A stretch of 64,000 nt of DNA from Mantis religiosa (Eukaryota; Arthropoda; Insecta; Mantodea; Mantidae). The notes below the pieces were generated by a model. The model was not told the DNA's origin and did not search any database. It worked only from the letters and a program-made list of their open reading frames with translations. The stretch spans positions 179,406,709-179,470,708 of the forward strand of contig CM060953.1 of assembly GCA_030765055.1 (NCBI GenBank), written 5' to 3'. Below are positions 41,736 to 52,419 of the stretch, piece after piece. Numbering within the stretch: the stretch's first letter is position 1; each line of letters opens with the position of its first letter. The position numbers and the translations under genes are program-made.

Positions 41736-42818
41736 AATAAGATCAACTTTACATGCTCAAGGAAATATTAGCTAGGCTTTGCTTTAGACTAAATCACGGA
41801 GTATCGCAGTGTTAAGTGAGTGTTTATTCTGTTATTTATAAATCTACGACCGTATCATCAAAGCAGACAAGTAACAATTATTATGAATTATGAAATTGCA
41901 CGAAAAAGTATGAAGACAGTCAAGGACAGGTTAAGCACGTATAGAATGATATACTTTTTAACCATTATTTAATAAAGTGTTGATTAGAAAAGGTGTTTTA
42001 ATTTCTATATTGAATCTGTAAAGGAATGTTTTCTTGCGATAAAACCTGGAGGCTCAAATGTCCAATAATGTTTCAGTTATCTTTTTTATTCTCAAAGAAG
42101 TTAATATCTAAAATTAAATCAATTTTAATACATTGCAAATATGCCTGAGTGCAAGTAGATACGTGCACATATCCTGTTAGTTGCTGAACTTTCTATACTT
42201 GTGTGGGTTTGGATATTAACGCTGTGTAGGTTTGGATATTAAAAAGGTCATTAATAAATCAAAATTAAACGGACGCGGATAAAGTATTGTATGCACCAGT
42301 GGGATGAACATAATTACCCATATCATGTAATTACAGAACTCGGCTTACGCGTGGTTTTTGCACAATACATTCCAGCGGTGATGTTCATATCACATTAATT
42401 ACATAAGTAACTATTATCTACGTTCTAATGTTACAACAGTTCACTATTAGTTAATCCAGGCAACAAAAGCTAAACAATATATCGTTTGTCATCTGAACGT
42501 GCTGTTTGTGGTTTATAAGAATATAAAGATTAGCTTTTGTTTCATGGAAGCACTGAATGAATAAACTCAAGTGCAATGTTAAACTTTTGTTTAAAGGCGA
42601 TTCATCATTTGAATAAATTAATTTGTTTATCCAACATTAACCTGCTAAAGTAACACTTTAATATTACGGACATATAAAATGTCATTTTCCCCACTGTATT
42701 GTGACTTTATGGCTACGAAGAAATAAAAGTCTTGTATGCAGAAATTTAAAATGCTCTGTATTGCAGTAAACAGTAACTTTGTACACCCCTTGCAGCAATA
42801 AAAAGACGTGACATACAC
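41736..42818. other. No recognisable gene
   Basis: AT-rich. 'gtaggtttggatatta' occurs twice near 42205-42240 as a small local repeat. No motifs. Confidence 0.4.
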
Positions 42819-42826
42819 AACAGCAG

Positions 42827-43074
42827 CCCGCCTCGGTAGCGTAGATGGTAGCATGTCTGCCTCACGTTCAATAGGTCCCGAGTTCGAATCTCGGTCAGGG
42901 TGAGTTACCTAGATAAGGTTTTTCCGGGGTTTTCCCTTATCCTTCAAGCCGAATTTCGGGTAACTCTAAGCTCCATGGACCCTGGACTCATTTGAGCATC
43001 ATTTCAACCAATTCATTCACCGTCCGATATAACTTAACCTTGGGGCGGACGTAAATTACAAAAAAAAAATGCAA
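42827..43074 (+). mobile_element. SINE family A, reference full-length copy
   Basis: Best-preserved member. The head 'cccgcctcggtagcgtagat' and 'ggtagcatgtctgcctcac' (A-box side) is followed by 'gagttcgaatctcggtcagg' (B box), the body 'ggtttttccggggttttccc' and 'gagcatcatttcaacc', and a 3' end '..ggacgtaaatta' plus A10. The 8-bp 'aacagcag' at 42819-42826 and 43075-43082 is the target duplication. A tRNA origin is clear; the exact parent tRNA is not. Confidence 0.93.
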
Positions 43075-43234
43075 AACAGCAGTCTTCAAGGTCGTCTCGT
43101 TGCTTCACCACACGTAAACAATCGAAAGAAATAACTGCGGTACACTTCAAATGTCCACTGTCGCAATACCAATCACACAACCCACACAACTACACCACTA
43201 ACAACTCAATACGCTCTAACACTGTGCGGGGTTG

Positions 43235-43705
43235 TTATACCTACAGACATTGTTCTGCAATGCAGTAGAACGTTCGCTAACAATCTCTCTAAGCAAACGT
43301 CCAATTTTGCACGTGACTAACTACTTGGGAACTGATGTTAGTTATGACAAGGAATATGATGTCTACAATAAAATATGCAAATTTCAAAGAGTGTGTGGAA
43401 CAATAAATAGAACATTTAGAAACAAAATACGTAAAGAAACAAAATTAAAGTTCTACAAAGTTATGGCTGTACCTATACTGACATACGAAAGTGAGACTTG
43501 GACGTTAACTAAAAAGCAACAAATGAAATTCTTGAGAAGTGTGAAAGGATGCACGAAAAGGGACTTAATAAGAAATGAAAATATAGGAGAAGAGCTGGAC
43601 ATTTTTAGTATGAATGATAGGTTAAAAGATCTCAAACAAAAATGGAAGGAACATGTTGAAAGAATGCCAGATAATAGACTTACAAAACAAATATTACAGT
43701 ATCAT
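43235..43705 (+). pseudogene. LINE ORF2 carboxy-terminal region, part 1
   Basis: The frame 43232-43711 reads VTNYLGTDVSYDKEYDVYNK, then FRNKIRKETKLKFYKVMAVP, ILTYESETWTLTKKQQMKFL, and RSVKGCTKRDLIRNENIGEE followed by DRLKDLKQKWKEHVERMPDN. This is the usual thumb and carboxy-terminal segment of a common arthropod LINE ('KTR.KFY....P.L.YG.E.W'). It ends at 43705, where a palindromic insertion begins. Confidence 0.85.
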
Positions 43706-44351
43706 GTGTGATCTTGGCTTCCGGTGAAGGCCGCGTCATCTTGGTCGAAATTGCCAACGTTTCGCTCATCTTGTCGTGAGCTTCTTCTGGGCTCTTGTCC
43801 GCTCTTTGTCCGGTTGCTCCCGTTTATATACCGGTTGCGAATCTCTGCTGGTCCCGCCCCTTTGTCCCCGATTGGTTGCCTGTCTGCCAATGGGATCTTG
43901 CACCGGTGTCACCGCTTTTTGTTGGTTTTGGAGATAATTAATATTGTGTTTTGCTGTCTGGTTCGATTCCTTAGGGCTTTTTTCCCTGTGGTATTCTTCC
44001 CTAGACCATCGTTTTGCAGAGATTGCTGTGGCAGGCCGTCGGACGCGGCAATCTCTGCAAAACGATGGTCTAGGGAAGAATACCACAGGGAAAAAAAGCC
44101 CTAAGGAATCGAACCAGACAGCAAAACACAATATTAATTATCTCCAAAACCAACAAAAAGCGGTGACACCGGTGCAAGATCCCATTGGCAGACAGGCAAC
44201 CAATCGGGGACAAAGGGGCGGGACCAGCAGAGATTCGCAACCGGACAAAGAGCGGACAAGAGCCCAGAAGAAGCTCACGACAAGATGACGCGGCCTTCAC
44301 CGGAAGCCAAGATCACACATCAAGACACAGGCCGTAGAAGCCTACGCATCC
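43706..44351. mobile_element. Palindromic insertion with 33-bp tail, Penelope-like LTR pair?
   Basis: Two arms, 43706 to about 44024 and about 44046-44318, are near-perfect reverse complements around a 20-bp spacer ('tggcaggccgtcggacgcgg'). The left arm has two extra segments. One follows 'cgcgtcatctt'; the other is around 'ctcccgtttatatacc', a TATA-like word. A 33-bp asymmetric tail (44319-44351) follows the right arm. The whole is flanked by a 13-bp duplication 'attacagtatcat' (43693-43705, 44352-44364) that interrupts a LINE. There is no genuine ORF; overlapping frames on both strands reflect the palindrome. Penelope-like elements are known for inverted LTRs and an asymmetric tail of about 34 bp, so that is my leading hypothesis. 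Confidence 0.7.
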
Positions 44352-44470
44352 ATTACAGTATCATCCTGAAGGTAGGAGATCGGTGGGCAGACCCAGGAAA
44401 CGATGGCTGGAGGACTTCGAAGGCGGAACAGGCACTTGATTGCCTATGCCATGAAGTGAAGAAGAAGAAG
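44352..44470 (+). pseudogene. LINE ORF2 carboxy terminus, part 2
   Basis: After the duplicated 'ttacagtatcat', the LINE frame continues QYHPEGRRSVGRPRKRW, then LEDFEGGTGT, to a stop and an AAG-rich end. 'G.R..GRP.KRW' is the expected ending of the LINE protein in part 1. This confirms that 43706-44364 was inserted into a once-continuous LINE. Confidence 0.85.
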
Positions 44471-45170
44471 AAGACTATCTGTCAATTTCTTTCCTGCCCA
44501 CGCGTAGCTCTGGCGGCTCCAACGAAACAATGCAATCGGTGACAGTATGAATAAAATACAATCGCTAGTATAATACTATTGTAGTTTTTCTCATTTAGTA
44601 ATGAAATATAAATCTCTAACTACCTCCTCTTGTTTCATTATTGTTAGGTTAAGCATTGTTTTTTTCTTAATTAGTATAAATAACCACTGAATCAATTGCC
44701 ATAAGTTGTTATTCAAAGTATACCAACAATTAAAACAAACGACTAGTCAATATCAATTCTCTCCCATTAGGCATTAGACAATGACACACGTCCAGCTAGC
44801 CTTGGTCTAAATAGCCCTATTTTCCAGGAAACAAAATTACAAATAATTTTCCTTCTTTATTATAATCTAATTAAAAAAAGTCTAAGCATTTTTAATGATT
44901 AGAGTAAGAGTTGGAGAAAACATTTTATAGTACTAGTGAATCCAGACTTATTTATTAACTCGTGGAAATTAACAAACCTTCCACTCGTGGATAACATACG
45001 TCTTGAGACACTACTACCATAAATACCTTTCTAGGAAACAGTAACGTATTTAATACAAATATAACCTTCAGTAATTCTTGTCCCTTATTAATGCTAAGTA
45101 GTTCAGAACTTTCACATTAAAATATAGCATTGATTGCGATCTTTCTCCAAATCATATATTGGAAATGGTA
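44471..45170. other. No recognisable gene
   Basis: AT-rich, no motifs. Confidence 0.4.
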
Positions 45171-45331
45171 CTGATTGTCCAGGACTAGAAGGCAAGCTAG
45201 AGCAATGTCACATAGCTCACCCATACATAATACCTATCGCTGCAACAAACGGATCCGCTACCAGAGCAGATCAACAGTTAAAGCTCTTCTGCCCTTCGTA
45301 CCCCGCTAGACTTCTTGTCGTGGGCATACAG
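45171..45331 (+). mobile_element. MITE, copy 2 (internally deleted)
   Basis: 161 bp. The ends 'ctgattgtccaggactagaa' and '..cttgtcgtgggcatacag' match the ends of 18719-19032, with TA outside both (45169-45170, 45332-45333). The middle keeps 'cataatacctatcgctgcaa' but lacks about half of the longer copy. Confidence 0.72.
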
Positions 45332-45333
45332 TA

Positions 45334-45929
45334 TGCATATGAAGTAACAAAACCAAAATTCAGTTTTGATTATGTTCAGTAAATCTGTGATAAAATGTTC
45401 AACCAAGTTACGTGAACTTTGAATATAACAGCCATTTCTATAAGAGTACCGCTAATTTGAAATACCTCGAGCAATGTCGAGAGCTCATACTTCCACAGGC
45501 ACACATTTACAAATTAGAGGCCTAAGAACACAGAATTAACGCCTATTTGAGCGGCATGCGTTGCGGAAGTCCCAGATTGAAACCTCGAGCGGCTGTACTT
45601 ACTCATGGTTTCGCCCAGTCTCAAAGGACTTCACATTTAATACCGAAACCCACCTTTAGTTTAAAACGATTGCAAACATGCCATCTATTTGCATATAAAG
45701 GAAGCATATAAATTCTAAACAATCTAATGCTAGGCACGTGAAGAAGCAGAGATGCAGTTGGCTAACGCCAAGGTCTTTGTAGACAAGTGTGGAATCTGTC
45801 ATCAATCCATCACAGAAGCTAGAGCTACAGTTATCTGTCACTAAGGTCTGTTGGACACATGACAGGCTATAGTCTACCTGCTACAGAAAAAGCTCCTTTA
45901 AAAAAAATACTGTCCCAAATGTCAATTCA
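45334..45929. other. No recognisable gene
   Basis: No motifs. Ends in an A run beside the next SINE. Confidence 0.4.
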
Positions 45930-46103
45930 TGGATGAAATGATGCTCAAATGAGCCCAGGGCCCATGGAGCTTAAATTTACTCGACATTCGTCTTTCAGGA
46001 TAAGGGGAAACCCCGGAGAAAACCTTATTATGACCGAGATTCCAACTCGAGACCTCTTCAACGTGAGGTAGACACGTTACTATCTAAGCTACGGAGGCAC
46101 GAT
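45930..46103 (-). mobile_element. SINE family A, diverged, reverse strand
   Basis: Shows 'gaaatgatgctcaaatgagc', 'cctcttcaacgtgaggtaga' and the eroded head 'ctacggaggc'. The 3' terminal segment and part of the B-box region are missing. Confidence 0.8.
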
Positions 46104-46327
46104 TGTCTATACTGCATCCATCTTAAGAAACACAGTTTTTGTATTACTTCGTACCCACGTGCACAAGTGTGTCAGATGACACTGACACTTCCGCCCATGT
46201 GTTACGCCATATTACATTCAAAAAAGTTGTATGCACAAGATTAGCTTACCAGTAGGTTTTGGTTTCAGAGGTTTTGTTCGCGGAATTGCTCAAGGAAAGT
46301 GTGCTTAGGACGGCAGGAGTATAGCCT

Positions 46328-46577
46328 TCCCCCCCCCCCCCCCTTTTCAATTTACGTCCTCCAAGTTAAGTCATATTGGACGATGAATGAAATGCGTGAA
46401 ATGATGCTCAAAGAATCCGGGGTCCATGGAGTTAAGAGTTATCCAATATTCGTCCATCAGGATAAGGAAAAAACCCTGGAAAAACCTTATCCAGGTAACT
46501 CACTCTGACCAAGATTCAAACTCGGGACCGCTTGAACGTGAGGCAGACACGCTACCAACAACGCTACCGAGGCGGGT
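46328..46577 (-). mobile_element. SINE family A with oligo-C/G tail, reverse strand
   Basis: Full-length copy. 'gagtatagcct' occurs on both sides (46317-46327, 46578-46588) as an 11-bp target duplication. The 3' tail, on the minus strand, ends in a run of about 16 G's (C run at about 46329-46344 on plus) where an A-rich tail is expected. Confidence 0.9.
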
Positions 46578-46631
46578 GAGTATAGCCTAGGTCCCTGCCG
46601 GAACAAGACGCAGCACCCACTTGTCTTAGAA

Positions 46632-47515
46632 GTATGGATGGATGGATAATTGGGTTTAAGGGCGCTCAACGACAAGGTCATCAGCGCCCTTGAAATCCAA
46701 TGGGTTTAAAACCAATCTAAAACACTAAAACTGACTTAGATAAAACAAGATAAAAAAAAAACGTAAGACGGTACCCCAAAACTAAAATACAGCCTAAAAC
46801 CATAAAAAGATTAAAATTCTAAATAAAAGGGCCCTATATTCTAAAATTTAGATTTAAAATGGAATCTAAAACCTTGGTCACCGCTTGCTCGTCGTCCGCC
46901 AGGATCTCCGCCATGCTGGCCGGCAGCTGGTGAGACCTGCGGAGACGTGCTAACCTAATACAATCTAAAAGTACGTGGCGGACCGTCAGAAATGAACCGC
47001 AAAGCGGGCAAACAGGTTCTGCGGTCCTACCTAATAAAAAACTATGACTAAAATAGCAGTGACCAATACGCAGCCGAGCCAATATCACCTCCTCCCGCCG
47101 GGATAATCGACAGGAGGTCACCCAGTGAATCGGAAGCTCCTTCACGGTCCTTAGCTTGTTGCCACGCAGAGCCGACCACTCATCACGCCAGCACGAGAGC
47201 GTCGCCCTACGGACAACTCTGAAGTCTTCCGAGGTGGCCAAGGGGAAGGTAGCACCAGGTGTGGTGGCGGCCACCTTAGCCGCCGAATCCGCCCTTTCAT
47301 TACCCTGCAAGCCAACGTGACCAGGAACCCACGTACACACCACGCTTACGCCAGAGACGTGTAAGACGTGGGCCATAGAAGTAAAGACACAGTTGCCTAG
47401 CATTAATATATTTGTGTGTCGAGGCTGCCTTCTGCCTGTCACAGAATCATACATACAGTTGAACAGCACTAAGGCCTATGTGGGCACAATTTTTCTTAAG
47501 GAAATTTGATTAATA
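46632..47515 (-). mobile_element. I-clade-like LINE, 3' end with RNase H and TCCA tail
   Basis: Minus-strand LINE 3' end: RNase H and carboxy-terminal zinc motif, then a 200-bp 3' UTR ending 'gcgctgatgaccttgtcgtt', 'gagcgcccttaaacccaatt' and a (TCCA)n tail (about 46631-46646 on plus). RNase H in ORF2 and a short simple-repeat tail are typical of the I clade and relatives. The 5' end is truncated near 47515. Confidence 0.85.
46834..47469 (-). pseudogene. LINE RNase H plus carboxy-terminal zinc motif
   Basis: Open for 211 codons without a stop. TSMAHVLHVSGVSVVCTWVP, then GHVGLQGNERADSAAKVAA, is the carboxy half of RNase H, with the last catalytic Asp in NERAD. Next come LSCWRDEWSALRGNKLRTVK, REEVILARLRIGHCYFSHSF and the zinc motif CPLCGSFLTVRHVLLDC (CX2C...HX4C). 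The intact frame suggests a fairly young copy, but the polymerase is missing. Confidence 0.88.
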
Positions 47516-48227
47516 CCTCCAATTGTTACAATAATTGCTGAAGAGATAATTATCATTTGAATATAAAACTAGGAAGATCTACAAGAGCATTGTTTGAAAT
47601 TTTAATTAAAGGTGTGTTTTACCAAAGGTTTATCAACGAAGCAAGATAATATGGTACAGGGACGAGATCTTGAAGGCTGACAGTGCGCCACAAACCGATA
47701 CACGAGATAGCTTCTTAACAGATCCGTCCCGATAAGTCCATGGAGATAAAATAACAAACAAAAAATGTAAAAACTATGCAGGTATCATTATTGCTATCAC
47801 ATTGTAACATAAAACTTAGAAAAAAACCAATCTGGAACGTAAATATGCAAGCAGTGTACAGGTAACTAGTATGTCAGCTTGTCACCAGATGGCATTATGT
47901 TTAAAATGGAAGCACTCGTGTTCATTAAAATTCGACACACATGTAGCCATTATTGAGAATCGCCGTGCGTAAAGTTCCTTTCCCTTGTAATTGTGGTGTG
48001 CGAAACCAGAGCATTTCCTGAGGCCTCCATATTAGGATTTGAACAGATTCTCTCACGCGTGAACACTGAATGCTCTTGACACGCATGGTGAATCCCTGCT
48101 GATGCCATCGATTTCCATCATCACTTACTCTTCTGTCACATCGGAGATGTCTTCTCTTTCTTCGGCACCATTTTTCTTCTCTCAAAATCAATGAAGATGT
48201 CGCTCTTCACAGGTTACGTATTTCTTT

Positions 48228-48270
<43 letters not shown>

Positions 48271-48524
48271 AAGTGGAGGAAAAATTGCTTTCAATTCACA
48301 TTACATCAAGGGATGTAAAAATGCCAAAATTGTGGATGTGTTGCACTCATATTATTCTCTCTCCTCGCTCTTCTATATTATTACGAAGGCTTATTCTTCC
48401 ACTCATTTTAATGAAATGAGCGTTTATGGAATTTTTTAAACTAATTTATTTATCGCTCAGTGCATGTGCGCTCTACAGATCATTGATCATAAGCATTATT
48501 TACGTACGTGATACAAAGAAATGT
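47516..48524. other. No recognisable gene; T40 tract
   Basis: No conserved frame. A T run of about 40 bases lies at about 48226-48266, a homopolymer that may be a retroposon tail on the minus strand, but no body is recognisable. Confidence 0.45.
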
Positions 48525-48860
48525 CCTGCACCGGAGCGTAGCGGGGTAAGGCAGCATGCCTTGGTCCCTGGCCACGGAAAGCGGCCCGGGTTCAATCCCA
48601 CCCATGTGGTGGGGAGTTTAGGTCCCGGGTATAGGACCGGTGTCCACTGAGCATCGTGAGGAAAGTGAGGAGCTTACGCTAGGTAAGCGGCCCTGGTCAC
48701 GGAAACCAACATTCCGGCTGGGGGATGCCGAGATGCTGACCACATCTCCCCGTATCTGCCGTGCGTAAGTGGGCGTGAGGCTGGCAGACGGGTTGGTAGG
48801 CCTTGGCCCTCTTTGAGCTGTTACCCATGGGTTACGTTAATACAATAACTAAAAATGAGA
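48525..48860 (+). mobile_element. tRNA-like SINE, family C
   Basis: The head 'agcggggtaaggcagcatgc' (A-box-like) and 'cccgggttcaatcccaccc' (B-box-like) is followed by a GC-rich body containing 'gtcccgggtataggaccggt', 'ccgagatgctgaccacatct' and 'gcgtgaggctggcagacggg'. It ends near 'gttacgttaatacaataact'. About 330 bp, much more GC-rich than the flanks. There is only one copy here and no target duplication was found. Confidence 0.6.
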
Positions 48861-48912
48861 TGAGGAAAGCCCCATTGCCCCCCCATAAGTAGGTACATTA
48901 TTGTTTTAAGTA

Positions 48913-49330
48913 TTACAGAAGATCTTGTGAGAGCTGATCCAGTGGTAGACGACTCCTGATGCGGGTTGGGAAGCTGGCTTTTCTGCCAAGGTAATAGTGA
49001 ATGGCTCCTGAGACGTGTTTTATGTTCGGCTTGTGAAGAAATTGACTGATTCCAGTTTCTCTATGTAGCTGACTATTTCTGACAAACCATGACGCATTTG
49101 TTCAGATTCGTAATACTTTGCTTTGAAATGTCTGGATACGTTTTATTTCGGAAGGACTGGTCCCTCCCCAGACTGGGCAGGCGTATAGTTGGAGTGGTCT
49201 TAATAAAGTCATGTAGAGTAATGCGCAGTTTTTTTAAAAAAAATTGAGTGAAGATCTTTTGATGAGAAGAGGGTAGAGCTTAGCCAGTCTTGCTCCATCC
49301 TGTTAGAAATGCTTCTAATTACATATTTTT
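48913..49330 (-). pseudogene. LINE ORF2 carboxy-terminal relic
   Basis: The minus strand reads ARLAKLYPLLIKRSSL, MTLLRPLQLYACPVWGGTSP and SEIKRIQTFQSKVLRI. Then, after a stop, it gives NASWFVRNSQLHRETGISQF, ending QLSQDLL and TAA at 48915-48913. This is the Jockey-type 'LIRP...YA.PVWG....  LQ..QNK.LR' segment, related to that at 41270-41400. One internal stop and one frame change are visible. It lies directly downstream of the family C SINE, in the opposite orientation. Confidence 0.78.
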
Positions 49331-50334
49331 ATACCTACAACGGGAATAACGGAATACGAAACGATTAAGCTGTAGTCAAATATTTTAAAAGCAGCTTCCC
49401 TATGCGATGTGTTTGAAATTACATTCTGTTTTTATAAACAGGAGGACAATTACAAATACTTTCCGTTAGAGAAAAGCGTTACGTATTTGAAAATTCAAAA
49501 CGATAATACGAATAACTCAAGAATGGTAAACTCTACAGGAAATACATAAAACACAAAATAAAAAAGGCAAGTTACACGCATTAACGAGAACTACAATTTT
49601 ATTTAGTAGGATTTTGTTTATATTTACGGTTTAGAAATTCAAGTCCATAAGAATGAAGATCATTTCAGAGGTATTCACCAAAAGGTCATCTTTACAGTTA
49701 ATTTCTATCTTAAGCCTAAGGCAATTTAGTCAAAATTGTTGGAACATCTTTAAGACAGTTCAAATGTTCTATGTGAAAGGTAGTTTCGTTTGGGGCATTT
49801 TTATTGAAAAAAGGTTTGTCCCATCTTTAGAGGATGCTGAATTTTATTCAACTACTCTTTTTTGTATATTCTGTTCTGAATAGATCCAGCTTGATCATCA
49901 AGTTAAATCATTACATTTCTTTGACCCAATTAATTTTCTATACTCACGCCATCTCCCGACCTGACAACCAATTTGCTGAAAACAGTCTTTTGTTCAGTAA
50001 TGCGAATTTTGATTGTGTTTTGTCTTTGTTTACATTTGTGTTATATCGAGCGATTCATTGGTAGTTATAGCATTTATTAAAATATCGTGAGGATGGGAGA
50101 GATGTATAACCCCGAAATGTCGATTTCTAATCGTCTTTTCACCTGGCTTGTTTTCCGAGAAAATCTCAAACATATTCGTCGCCAGGAAAGCTTCAGGTCT
50201 TATTTTACCTTGTTAGTTTTTTTTTTTTTTTTTTTTCATTAAAATTGTATTAATTTCCATTAAAACTTGAAGTGTTCTGGATACCCCGAAACACTCTTAG
50301 ACAAAACAAAAACATTCTTAAAAATTATTCCCAC
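49331..50334. other. No recognisable gene
   Basis: AT-rich. A T run is at about 50218-50236. No motifs or repeats with other parts of the window. Confidence 0.4.
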
Positions 50335-50572
50335 TCTGCCCACCTCTATAGCGTAGTGGTAGTGTGTCAGCCTCACGTTCAAGAGATCTCGAGTTCTAAG
50401 CTCGGTTACGGCGAGTTATCTGGATAAGGTATTTTCCGGGGTTTTACATTATCCTGAAAGTTTAACATCGGGTAACTCTAAGCTCCATGGATCTTGGACT
50501 CACTTGAGCATCATTGCAGCCATTTCATTCATCATCTGATATGACAATGCTGGAGGACGTAAATAAAAAAAA
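50335..50572 (+). mobile_element. SINE family A, full-length, diverged
   Basis: The head 'gcccacctctatagcgtagt' and 'ggtagtgtgtcagcctcac' is followed by a B box eroded to 'gagttctaagctcgg', the body 'ttttccggggttttacatta', and the 3' end 'ctggaggacgtaaat' plus an A run. No target duplication was found. Confidence 0.88.
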
Positions 50573-50810
50573 TTAATCAATAAATAAATACAAATAACTA
50601 ACTCTATCATCCTTCGCCACAAAACATGTATTAATTATTCAAAATGATTCTTAATTAAATCAAAGATTGATATATGGACAAGAAAATTATATGCATCTTT
50701 TACCCCTACAGTATAAAAAATACTTTACTCCCATTCAACTTGACCAACCTGCGTAACTATGATGTAGGCACGCCATTTACGTAAAAAATGTATACAGAGT
50801 TGAAATACAC

Positions 50811-51283
50811 TGTCACCGATCGCATATTGTGTTGGAGCTGCCTCAAAGCCAGAGCTGTGCGCGTGGGCTAGGAAAGAGACAGAGTAGCGCGCAGAGCTGG
50901 ACGCTTGACGAGAGAGACAAAGAGACACAGAGAAGTCTAGAATTTTCCGCTTTTCTGACGCTGTCGCGATTGTTATCCAATGGTCTACTGCATTCTAGAA
51001 CAATGAGTGGGAGGTATAAATAGCGACAAGCTGTGAGAAGCAGTCAGTTGTTTTGTAATTGTGTGAGTTGTGTGACGGTGGACATTTTAACTGTACCATA
51101 GTGATTCTTTTGTTGTTTACGTGTGGCGGAGCAATGAAACGACCTAGAAGACTGCTGTTTCTCAATGTCACGTTTTTTTGCTGCTGCAAGGGTTGTACAA
51201 AGCTTCTGTTTACTGCAATAAAGAGTTTTTGTTTTTAATTTCTGATAACAAGACTTTTCATTCTGCGAACCCTCGAAGTCACA
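50811..51283 (+). mobile_element. Solo LTR, family 1 copy b, with core promoter
   Basis: Begins TGTCACC and ends 'gaagtcaca', about 473 bp. A TATA box (51015-51022) is followed about 30 bp later by an initiator-like TCAGTT (51044-51049), and AATAAA lies at 51217-51222. The order U3 promoter, R start, poly(A) signal is what an LTR needs. Copies are at 17213 and 39716. There is no internal retroviral coding sequence. Superfamily not determined. Confidence 0.68.
51015..51049 (+). promoter_or_regulatory. LTR core promoter (TATA plus initiator)
   Basis: 'tataaata' at 51015-51022 and 'tcagtt' at 51044-51049 have the spacing of an arthropod polymerase II TATA/Inr promoter. Activity is inferred. Confidence 0.6.
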
Positions 51284-52386
51284 ATATTAAGGGAGCTACC
51301 AGTTCCACGGTCTGTCGACTCCGTATCACACCAAGGTTATATCCATGTGGAGGGGCATCATCTTGCTACACAATAAATTTGGCTACACCTTCTTCCAACT
51401 GGAACACACTTGACTTCATTGATTCCAACCGAAATTAGCTGACATTTCGTGCTGTATCTAGATAAAATCCATCACAATGATCACAGCAATATTCACTTTT
51501 CTACCAAGTATTTTGAATTACCGTACATCCAATAAAAGTAATATTTAAACATTTGAATATGTTAGAAACATCTTTTGTTCATCTCATGTGCATGTCAGAC
51601 CTTACAGAGTAGGAAGAGATCTACCAGATTAGTTTTTGAACTGAAGGAGCAGCAGAAGTCCAAATACCTTCTGGCACCTTCGGCGTTATTTGAGAAGTAG
51701 CAACAGGATATGAGGTTGGAGTGAGTGAGTGGATCGAAGATGCCCTCTGGTATCGACAAGCTGACAACCCGAAACAGTAGACTGACAACCCCAGATGCGA
51801 AAACATCATCCATCATTCGAGTACTTCTTTCTGCTCTCCCCAACTTCCGAACATGCAACTGTTTCTTAGAGAAAAGGACATACTTTCGTTCATTACGGCT
51901 ACTACAAGATAAACCTCCAACTAAGCTTCGGCTATAGAAATAGCCGAATGCTGTAGGTTATAAACAATACGAATACTTAAGCCTTGAAGGCTTTGAAAAT
52001 TCAAAGCAGTAACAAAGAATAGCTCGGAAATAATTGACCCCACCAAACATTTTATGTAACTAAATGATATGCTTAAACGAGATCGATATTTTCATGTAGT
52101 GATTTTTTTTCTATCCCTTACAGTTTAACAGTTGTGCAAAAGTCACTCAGAATGAAGAGGACCTAAGAGCCTTTCCCAGAAAATTAAGAATGTTTATTTC
52201 GTTAAGAATGAAAATATGTTATTCAAGCAATTTAATTGAAATCATTAAAACTATTTCTCGAAAACGAATTTTTTTTAAAAAAAGTTTACAGGTTAAATAA
52301 AGTCCCGAAATGAGTGTTTAAATGCCAATATTTAATCTTAATTGTCTTATATTAATAATTTATCCTCCAATAAATACTAATGCTAG
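51284..52386. other. No recognisable gene
   Basis: No conserved motifs. The frames at 51595-51937 lie on both strands of the same stretch and have no family signature. Confidence 0.4.
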
Positions 52387-52419
52387 TACATAGGTGGTCT
52401 GAAAAGTTTCCGACCTAAT

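Noticed and set aside
42827..42905. tRNA gene at the start of the family A SINE (and the similar heads of families B and C)
   Set aside because: Acceptor strands do not pair well, each is followed by a conserved SINE body and tail, and several copies share the same extended structure with target duplications.
43724..44300. Four overlapping ORFs of 76-126 codons
   Set aside because: They lie on both strands of a perfect palindrome and mirror one another; no domain is recognisable.
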